From: Mumia sp. zg.B17
Lineage (GTDB): Bacteria > Actinomycetota > Actinomycetes > Propionibacteriales > Nocardioidaceae
Length of the DNA: 64,000 nucleotides
Reading direction: 5' to 3'
Assembly: GCF_019550915.1 (NCBI RefSeq)
Contig: NZ_JAHWCI010000006.1
Location: 1 to 64,000 of the forward strand
Positions within the stretch are counted from its first letter, which is position 1. Every line of letters starts with the position of its first letter. The translations under genes were made by a program, and so were the position numbers. Shown here in pieces: positions 58,260 through 64,000 of the stretch. The notes beneath the pieces are model-generated. The model searched no databases, had not been told where the DNA came from, and saw nothing but the letters and a program-made list of their open reading frames with translations.

Positions 58260-59441
58260 TCAGCGCACCGTCCCTTCTGTGCTGCGGGTCCGGCGCGCCG
58301 TCATCAGCTCGGTGAACCGGTCGAACAGGTGCTCGGCGTCGTGCGGGCCGGCGGCGGCCTCGGGGTGGTACTGGACGCTGAACGCGACCAGGTCGCCGTC
58401 GTCGTCGCGGACCTCGAGGCCTTCGACGACGTCGTCGTTGAGGCACACGTGGCTCACGGCGGCGTCGCCGAAGGGCGTCGCCACGGTGTCGCCCAGGTCG
58501 GTCGGCCACGCGACCGCGAACCCGTGGTTGTGCGCGGTGATCTCGACCCTGCCGGTGGTGCGGTCCATCACCGGCTGGTTGATGCCCCGGTGCCCGTAGG
58601 TGAGCTTGAACGTCTCCAGCCCGAGTGCTCGGCCCAGCATCTGGTTGCCGAAGCAGATCCCGAAGAACGGCGTGCGCTCGCGCAGCACGTCCTGGAGCAG
58701 CGACACGGCGTCGGTGGTCGCGGCGGGGTCGCCCGGCCCGTTTGAGAAGAAGACGCCGTCGGCTCCGGTGGCACGGACCTGCTCCAGCGTTGCGTCGGCC
58801 GGCAGGACGTGCACCTCGATCCCGCGCTCGGCCATCCGGTGCGGCGTCATCGCCTTGATGCCGAGGTCGACCGCGGCGACCGTCAGCCGCGTCTCGCCGA
58901 CCGCAGGCACGACGTACGGCTCCGACGTCGTCACCTCGCCGGCGAGATCGGCGCCGGCCATCGACGGGGACTCCCGCACCACGGCGAGCAGCGCGTCGGC
59001 GTCCTCGGAGACCGAGCTGATCCCGACCCGCATGGCGCCCCGCTCGCGGAGGTGACGGGTCAAGGCTCGGGTGTCGACACCGCTGATGCCGACGATCCCC
59101 TGCTCGACGAGGTCGTCCTCGAGGGTCGCGGTGGCGCGCCAGCTGCTCGCGACCCGCGCGGGCTCGCGGACGACGTAGCCCGCGACCCAGATCCGGTCCG
59201 ACTCGGCGTCCTCGGTGTTGACCCCGGTGTTGCCGATGTGCGGCGCCGTCATCACGACGACTTGGCGCCGGTAGGAGGGGTCGGTCAGCGTCTCCTGGTA
59301 TCCGGTCATCCCGGTGGAGAACACCGCCTCTCCCACGGTCTGGCCGAGCGCACCGTACGACTCCCCGCGGAAGACGCGGCCGTCCTCGAGCACCAGGATC
59401 GCCGGCGTGCGGGTGGCACGGGTGGTGGCGGCGGCGTTCAT
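58260..59441 (-). CDS. carA: carbamoyl-phosphate synthase small subunit
   Basis: Glutamine amidotransferase subunit of 393 aa. The N-terminal CPSase domain has [20 protein letters not shown] (split) and [18 protein letters not shown]. The class I amidotransferase domain has the Cys nucleophile in [11 protein letters not shown], where most family members read GICLGHQ, and the His-Glu pair in [15 protein letters not shown] 59441 overlaps pyrC as ATGA. Confidence 0.97.
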   Translation of the reverse strand: MNAAATTRATRTPAILVLEDGRVFRGESYGALGQTVGEAVFSTGMTGYQETLTDPSYRRQVVVMTAPHIGNTGVNTEDAESDRIWVAGYVVREPARVASSWRATATLEDDLVEQGIVGISGVDTRALTRHLRERGAMRVGISSVSEDADALLAVVRESPSMAGADLAGEVTTSEPYVVPAVGETRLTVAAVDLGIKAMTPHRMAERGIEVHVLPADATLEQVRATGADGVFFSNGPGDPAATTDAVSLLQDVLRERTPFFGICFGNQMLGRALGLETFKLTYGHRGINQPVMDRTTGRVEITAHNHGFAVAWPTDLGDTVATPFGDAAVSHVCLNDDVVEGLEVRDDDGDLVAFSVQYHPEAAAGPHDAEHLFDRFTELMTARRTRSTEGTVR

Positions 59442-60739
59442 GCGGCCACCTCCTCGACCACGGCGCCGTGGAGGACGGTGGGCCGCCCTCGGAGGAAGGT
59501 CGCGACCACGCGGCCCGGCAGCTCCATGCCTCGGTACGGCGTGTTGCGCGAGCGCGACACCGAGTCGGAGGGCTCGACGACGCGGGTGGCACGCGGGTCG
59601 TACAGCACGACGTTGGCCGGCTCCCCCGCGGCGATCGGACGACCGTGGGTGGCGACGCGACCGATCCGCGCGGGCGCGGCCGACATGCGCTCGGCGACGC
59701 CGGCCCAGTCGAGGAGCCCGGTGTCGACCATCGCGTGCTGGACGACCGACAGCGCGGTCTCGAGGCCGGTCATGCCGAACGCGGCCGCCGCCCACTCGCA
59801 GTCCTTGTCCTCGCTCGGGTGCGGCGCGTGGTCGGTGGCGACGATGTCGATCACACCCTCGGCCAGCGCCTCGCGCAGCGCCTCGACGTCGTCGGCCGTG
59901 CGCAGCGGCGGGTTGACCTTGTAGATCGGGTCGTACGTCGCCGCCAGCTGGTCGGTCAGCAGCAGGTGGTGCGGGGTCACCTCGGCGGTCACGTCGATCC
60001 CGCGGGACTTCGCCCAGCGGACGATCTCGACCGATCCGCGGGTCGAGAGGTGGCAGACGTGCAGACGGGAGCCGACGTGCTCGGCGAGCAGGACGTCACG
60101 CGCGATGATCGCCTCCTCGGCGACCGCGGGCCAGCCGGTGAGGCCGAGGACACCCGAGAGCTCGCCCTCGTTCATCTGCGCGCCCTCGGTGAGGCGCGGC
60201 TCCTGGGCGTGCTGCGCGATGACGCCGTCGAAGGCCTTGACGTACTCGAGCGCCCGGCGCATCAGCACCGCGTCCGAGACGCACTTGCCGTCGTCGGAGA
60301 AGACCCGGACGTGAGCGGCCGAGTCGGCCATCGCGCCGAGCTCGGCGAGCGTGGATCCGCCGAGCCCCACGGTGACCGCACCGACGGGCGCGACGTCGCA
60401 GAAGCCGTGCTCACGCCCGAGCCGCCAGACCTGCTCGACGACGCCGGCGGTGTCGGCGACGGGGTCGGTGTTGGCCATGGCGTGGACCAGGGTGAAGCCG
60501 CCGACCGCGGCGGCTCGCGTCCCGGTCTCGACGGTCTCGGCGTCCTCGCGGCCTGGCTCGCGCAGGTGGGTGTGGAGATCGACCAGGCCGGGGAGCGCGA
60601 TCAGGCCGTCGGCGTCGAGGACCTCGGCGTCTCCCGTGTCGAGGTCGCGACCGATCTCGGAGATGACGCCGTCCACGATGCGCAGGTCGGTGACCTCGTC
60701 ACCGAGGAGGTTCGCGTTGCGGATCACGTAGGCGGTCAT
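59438..60739 (-). CDS. pyrC: dihydroorotase
   Basis: Zinc amidohydrolase of 433 aa closing the dihydroorotate ring. Metal ligands are in [31 protein letters not shown] (split), [10 protein letters not shown] and the catalytic Asp in [14 protein letters not shown]. It lacks a Lys-carboxylation doubt: the usual metal-bridging position is not obvious, as in several type I enzymes. ATG 60739 overlaps pyrB as ATGA. Confidence 0.96.
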   Translation of the reverse strand: MTAYVIRNANLLGDEVTDLRIVDGVISEIGRDLDTGDAEVLDADGLIALPGLVDLHTHLREPGREDAETVETGTRAAAVGGFTLVHAMANTDPVADTAGVVEQVWRLGREHGFCDVAPVGAVTVGLGGSTLAELGAMADSAAHVRVFSDDGKCVSDAVLMRRALEYVKAFDGVIAQHAQEPRLTEGAQMNEGELSGVLGLTGWPAVAEEAIIARDVLLAEHVGSRLHVCHLSTRGSVEIVRWAKSRGIDVTAEVTPHHLLLTDQLAATYDPIYKVNPPLRTADDVEALREALAEGVIDIVATDHAPHPSEDKDCEWAAAAFGMTGLETALSVVQHAMVDTGLLDWAGVAERMSAAPARIGRVATHGRPIAAGEPANVVLYDPRATRVVEPSDSVSRSRNTPYRGMELPGRVVATFLRGRPTVLHGAVVEEVAA

Positions 60740-61731
60740 GCCTGCCCTTCTGTCTGGTCGGAGAGGACGCCGCCGGCGTCGCCGGGGGTCGGCTCGGGGG
60801 TGCGGGCGCCGCTGAGCAGCAGGTAGAGCGCCGCCATGCGGACGGCGACCCCGTTGGTCACCTGCTCCACGATCACCGAGCGCGTGGAGTCGGCGACGTC
60901 GGCGCTGATCTCCATGCCGCGGTTCATCGGGCCGGGGTGCATGACGATCGCGTCGTCGGGCATCTTCGCCATCCGCTTGCTGTCGAGTCCGTAGCGCCGG
61001 CTGTACTCGCGGGCGCTCGGGAAGTACGCGGCGTTCATGCGCTCGTGCTGGACGCGCAGCATCATGACCGCGTCGGACTTGGCGAGGACCGGGTCGAGGT
61101 CGTACGAGGTCTCGACCGGCCACGACGCCACGCCGTACGGCATCAGTGTCGGCGGGGCGACGAGAGTGACCTCGGCGCCGAGCGTGCTGAGCAGGAGGGC
61201 GTTGGACCGCGCGACCCGGCTGTGCAGGACGTCACCGACGATCGCCACCCGCCGGCCCTCGAGGGTGCGGTCGCCGGCGGGCGCCAGGTGCCGGCGCATC
61301 GTGAACGCGTCGAGGAGCGCCTGCGTCGGGTGCTCGTGCGAGCCGTCTCCGGCGTTGAGGATGGCCGAGTCGATCCAGCCGGCGCGGGCCAGCCGCGCGG
61401 GCGCACCGGAGGCGCCGTGGCGGATCACGACCGCGTCCGCGCCCATCGCCTGCAGGGTCAGCGCCGTGTCCTTCAGGCTCTCACCCTTGGACACGCTCGA
61501 TCCCTTGGCGGCGAAGTTGATCACGTCGGCGGAGAGCCTCTTGGCGGCGGCCTCGAAGGAGATCCGGGTGCGGGTCGAGTCCTCGAAGAAGAGGTTGACG
61601 ACCGTCCGGCCGCGCAACGTCGGCAGCTTCTTGATGGGTCGCTCGGCGACGCTCAGCATCTCCTCGGCGGTGTCGAGGAGAAGGACGGCCTCGTCGCGGG
61701 AGAGGTCACCGGTGGAGAGGAGGTGCCTCAT
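60736..61731 (-). CDS. pyrB: aspartate carbamoyltransferase catalytic subunit
   Basis: Catalytic subunit of 331 aa. [13 protein letters not shown] contains the carbamoyl-phosphate loop, [14 protein letters not shown] the HPTQ motif, and [13 protein letters not shown] the aspartate side. No regulatory pyrI is present, as usual in Gram-positives; control comes from PyrR. The ATG overlaps pyrR by 4 nt. Confidence 0.97.
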   Translation of the reverse strand: MRHLLSTGDLSRDEAVLLLDTAEEMLSVAERPIKKLPTLRGRTVVNLFFEDSTRTRISFEAAAKRLSADVINFAAKGSSVSKGESLKDTALTLQAMGADAVVIRHGASGAPARLARAGWIDSAILNAGDGSHEHPTQALLDAFTMRRHLAPAGDRTLEGRRVAIVGDVLHSRVARSNALLLSTLGAEVTLVAPPTLMPYGVASWPVETSYDLDPVLAKSDAVMMLRVQHERMNAAYFPSAREYSRRYGLDSKRMAKMPDDAIVMHPGPMNRGMEISADVADSTRSVIVEQVTNGVAVRMAALYLLLSGARTPEPTPGDAGGVLSDQTEGQA

Positions 61732-62342
61732 CGGGTGCCTGCCCCGGGTGCGACCTGGCGCGCGGAGACGATCCGGACCTCGTCGCGCTCATCGAGGCCG
61801 GACACGGCGACCTTGACCTGCTCGGCGAGGGAGGTGGGGAGGTTCTTGCCGACGAAGTCGGCGCGGATGGGGAGCTCTCGGTGGCCGCGGTCGACCAGGA
61901 CCGCGAGCTGGACGGCCCGGGGCCGGCCAAGGTCGTTGAGGGCATCGAGGGCGGCGCGGATGGTGCGGCCGGAGAACAGGACGTCGTCGACCAGGACGAC
62001 GACCCGGTCGTCGAGATCGACGGGGATGTCGGTCTTCTCCAGCGCGCGTGCGGGCTTCATCCGCAGGTCGTCGCGATACATCGTGATGTCGAGCGAGCCG
62101 TACGGCACGGGGTGCCCGTCGACCTCGCTCATCCGCTCGGCGACACGGCGGCCGAGCTCGACCCCACGCGTCGGGATGCCCAGGACGACCACGCGGGACG
62201 AGCCGCGGTTCTTCTCGATGATCTCGTGGGTGATCCGGGTCAGCGCCCGGGAGATGTCACCGGCGTCGAGGACCACGGTCGAGGTGCCGCCCGCAGGATC
62301 CGAGGATGCTGGGGACGTGGAATCAGGGGTGTGCGCAGACAC
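61728..62342 (-). CDS. pyrR: PyrR bifunctional regulator / uracil phosphoribosyltransferase
   Basis: UMP-sensing RNA-binding regulator of 204 aa. The PRPP loop is [21 protein letters not shown] (split), with HEIIEKNRG near the start and [20 protein letters not shown] (split) as RNA-binding region. The N-terminal 22 residues are an extra Ser/Pro-rich segment. GTG 62342 has AAGGAGGT 6 nt upstream, and this ribosome site is part of the PyrR-binding stem. First gene of the pyr operon. Confidence 0.96.
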   Translation of the reverse strand: MSAHTPDSTSPASSDPAGGTSTVVLDAGDISRALTRITHEIIEKNRGSSRVVVLGIPTRGVELGRRVAERMSEVDGHPVPYGSLDITMYRDDLRMKPARALEKTDIPVDLDDRVVVLVDDVLFSGRTIRAALDALNDLGRPRAVQLAVLVDRGHRELPIRADFVGKNLPTSLAEQVKVAVSGLDERDEVRIVSARQVAPGAGTR

Positions 62343-62349
62343 CGGCTGA

Positions 62350-62390
62350 CCTCCTTCTCCGCCTCACGGGACGGTGGTTAAAGGATGTCT
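62350..62390 (-). promoter_or_regulatory. PyrR-binding leader element
   Basis: The minus strand reads ACATCCTTTAACCACCGTCC, then CGTGAGGCGGAGAAGGAGGT, matching the PyrR-binding stem-loop found before mycobacterial pyrR. TCCTT pairs with AAGGA and CCG with CGG around TCCCGTGAG. The AAGGAGG ribosome site is inside the stem, so UMP-PyrR should block translation of pyrR directly. Confidence 0.88.
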
Positions 62391-62400
62391 TTCGGTTCTC

Positions 62401-62406
62401 AGCCTA
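62401..62406 (-). promoter_or_regulatory. -10 box of the pyr operon
   Basis: TAGGCT on the minus strand inside TGTAGGCTGAG, placed to start transcription near 62394, just before the PyrR element. No good -35 is visible. Confidence 0.45.
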
Positions 62407-62448
62407 CACGTGCGAGGCGGCGCTCCCGGCACCGCGGGGCGGGGGTGG

Positions 62449-63447
62449 TCACCCCACCAGCCCTTGCTCCCGCAGCCAGTCGCGGGCGACGAGGGCGGGT
62501 TCTCCCCCGTCGACGTCCACCTTCGCGTTGAGCTCGAGCATCACCTCGTTGGTGAGCAGGGGGCGCACCTTGGCGAACACGTCGGCGATCTCCGGGTGCG
62601 CGTCGAGCAGGTCGGTGTTGACGACCGGTGCCAGGTTGTAGAGCGGGAAGAACCGCTTGTTGTCCTCGAGGACCGTGAGGTCGAGCGCCAGGATGCGACC
62701 GTCGGTGGTGAAGACCTCGCCGAAGTTGCACGCGCCGCGCGCCGTCGCGTCGTAGATGACACCGGTGTCCATCCGCAGCACGTTGCGGGCGGGGACGTCC
62801 TTGCCGTACTTCATGCCGTACGTCTCCAGCATCGGCTGGAAGCCGTCCTCGCGGCTGAAGAACTCGTCCTCCACGCAGAACGTCCGCTGCGCGACCGGCA
62901 GATCCTTGATCTGCGAGAGCTTCGTGATCCCCAGCCGCTTGGTCGCCGCAGGCCCCATCGCGAACGCGTACGTGTTGTTGACCGGGCTGTAGGGCAACCA
63001 GGTCAGGCCGTAGCGGAGGTCCGCGTCGTGGACGGCCTGCCACTGCGCCTGCTCGCCCTTGATCGGCTTGGCGTTGCCGAGGTAGCTGATCCAGCCGGTG
63101 CCGGTGTACTCGGGCGCGACGTCGACCGAGCCGTTGAGGAGCGCGTTGCGGACGCCCACGCTGCCGGCGATGTTGCTGCGGTTGGTGACGTCGGCGCCGG
63201 CGGTCTGCAGCAGCGTGGCGTACATGTTGCCGAGGATGAGCTGCTCGGTGAAGTCCTTGGAGCCCACCGTGATCTCCACGCCCTCGAGCGAGTCCATCCG
63301 CTCGACGGCCGCAGGCTCGGCCGGTGCGATGTAGCCGTTGGCGTTCTCGAGCCCGCATCCCGCGACGACCGCGGTCACGGTGGTCAGGGCGACGAGCGCG
63401 AGCGTACGGCGCAGCGAGCGGTGCCCGCGAGCGATGGTGGTGCGCAT
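62449..63447 (-). CDS. osmoprotectant (betaine/choline-type) binding lipoprotein
   Basis: Solute-binding protein of 332 aa in the OpuAC/OpuC family. The lipoprotein signal ends in VVAGC. The mature protein begins VEITVGSKDFTEQLILGNMY, the classic betaine-binding start; AGSVGVRNALLNGSVDVAPEYTGTG (split) supplies ligand aromatic residues. The start shares one base with the permease stop (TGATG). It is the last gene of its cluster. The ligand could be glycine betaine, choline or carnitine. Confidence 0.92.
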   Translation of the reverse strand: MRTTIARGHRSLRRTLALVALTTVTAVVAGCGLENANGYIAPAEPAAVERMDSLEGVEITVGSKDFTEQLILGNMYATLLQTAGADVTNRSNIAGSVGVRNALLNGSVDVAPEYTGTGWISYLGNAKPIKGEQAQWQAVHDADLRYGLTWLPYSPVNNTYAFAMGPAATKRLGITKLSQIKDLPVAQRTFCVEDEFFSREDGFQPMLETYGMKYGKDVPARNVLRMDTGVIYDATARGACNFGEVFTTDGRILALDLTVLEDNKRFFPLYNLAPVVNTDLLDAHPEIADVFAKVRPLLTNEVMLELNAKVDVDGGEPALVARDWLREQGLVG

Positions 63448-64000
63448 CAGAGTCCCTTCGGCGTCGCCGCCTGCTCGATCAGACGGGCGAGCCAGTCGAT
63501 GAACAGCGCGAGCGCAGCGATGGCCAGGGCGCCGACGACGAGGACGTTGTCGAGCCCCAGCTTGATCCCCGTGTTGACGAGCGTCCCGAGACCGCCGGCG
63601 TTGACGAACCCGCCGAGCGCCGCAGTGCCGGTCATCAGGACGAGGGCGGTCCGGACCCCGGTCATGATCACCGGGACCGCCAGCGCCAGCTCGACCCGCA
63701 TCAGCGTGTCGAATGCCGACATCCCCATCCCCCTGGCCGCCTCGACGAGACGGCGGTCGACGCCGTCGAGGCCGGTGACGACGTTGGCGAGGACGGGCAG
63801 GATCCCGTAGACGGCGAGCGCGCCGATGAACGGGAACCGCCCGGTGCCGAAGTAGAGCGCGGCGATGACGATGAGTCCGATCGCCGGCGCCGCCTGACCG
63901 AAGCCCGCGACCGCGATGATGGGCGTGGAGTAGCGCCGCATCGGACCCCGGGTCAGCAGGATCCCGAGCGGTATCGCCACCACGACCACGAGGGCGGCCG
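63447..64000 (-). CDS. osmoprotectant ABC transporter permease (partial)
   Basis: C-terminal part of about 184 aa of a BPD_transp_1 permease of the OpuCB/ProW type, running off the right edge. It keeps several membrane helices and the EAA-loop region (VDRRLVEAARGMGMSAFDTLMRVELALAVP split). The frame stays open to base 64000, so the real start lies outside the window. It overlaps the binding-protein start by one base. Confidence 0.9.
   Translation of the reverse strand, partial: AALVVVVAIPLGILLTRGPMRRYSTPIIAVAGFGQAAPAIGLIVIAALYFGTGRFPFIGALAVYGILPVLANVVTGLDGVDRRLVEAARGMGMSAFDTLMRVELALAVPVIMTGVRTALVLMTGTAALGGFVNAGGLGTLVNTGIKLGLDNVLVVGALAIAALALFIDWLARLIEQAATPKGL

Overview
The window is high-GC actinobacterial chromosome. 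The 5' end of a 16S rRNA gene, an actinobacterial rrn leader element, argCJBDFRGH and pyrR-B-C-carAB-pyrK-D-F operons, an actinobacterial integration host factor (MihF) and an apparently helicase-dead PriA all point that way. The 16S start resembles Nocardioidaceae (Nocardioides, Aeromicrobium and relatives), but about 80 rRNA bases cannot fix a genus. Most of the window is conserved housekeeping chromosome; the more accessory part is roughly 2-17 kb. No insertion sequence, prophage, CRISPR array or tRNA gene was found.

Layout. 1-0.6 kb: start of a minus-strand rrn operon with leader and promoter. 0.6-1.9 kb: tyrS. 2.1-5.5 kb: a large SARP/BTAD-type ATPase regulator on the plus strand. 5.5-8.0 kb: an MMPL exporter behind a perfect palindrome, coupled to a small unknown protein whose start lies in a tandem repeat. 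8.1-12.7 kb: a xylose/ribose-type sugar ABC transporter diverging from a ROK regulator. 12.7-17.4 kb: a DsbA-like lipoprotein and an overlapping tctC-tctB-tctA-usp-mpg gene string. 17.5-26.0 kb: the complete arginine operon behind an ArgR-like palindrome. 26.1-29.7 kb: pheST. 29.8-31.7 kb: an orphan PAS histidine kinase and a SpoU methyltransferase. 31.7-33.2 kb: infC-rpmI-rplT with a long structured leader and an apparent AUC start codon for infC. 33.4-35.2 kb: small membrane, lipid-anchored and soluble proteins. 35.2-40.7 kb: an FMN riboswitch controlling ribD-ribE-pnuC-ribBA-ribH, followed by hisE-hisG. 40.8-44.0 kb: rpe, rsmB and fmt, with an unusual set of 21-bp-phased repeats between rpe and rsmB. 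44.1-45.1 kb: an S66 peptidase. 45.2-51.0 kb: priA, metK, coaBC, rpoZ, gmk and mihF. 51.1-52.2 kb: two lipoproteins. 52.3-62.4 kb: the complete pyrimidine operon behind a PyrR RNA site. 62.4-64 kb: an osmoprotectant-type ABC system running off the end.

How it works together. Nearly all genes read on the minus strand and are packed with 1-, 4- or 8-nt start/stop overlaps, implying long translationally coupled operons for arginine, pyrimidines, riboflavin and translation. Each biosynthetic operon shows its own first-gene control: an ArgR-like operator, a PyrR-binding leader and an FMN aptamer. Several promoters place the -10 box 6-8 nt from a start codon with no Shine-Dalgarno site, suggesting frequent leaderless mRNAs. 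I found no complete new multi-gene system. The best leads are the phased converging repeats (41.57-41.72 kb), the infC leader, the repeat-borne start region of the MMPL partner gene, and the tct-usp-mpg string.
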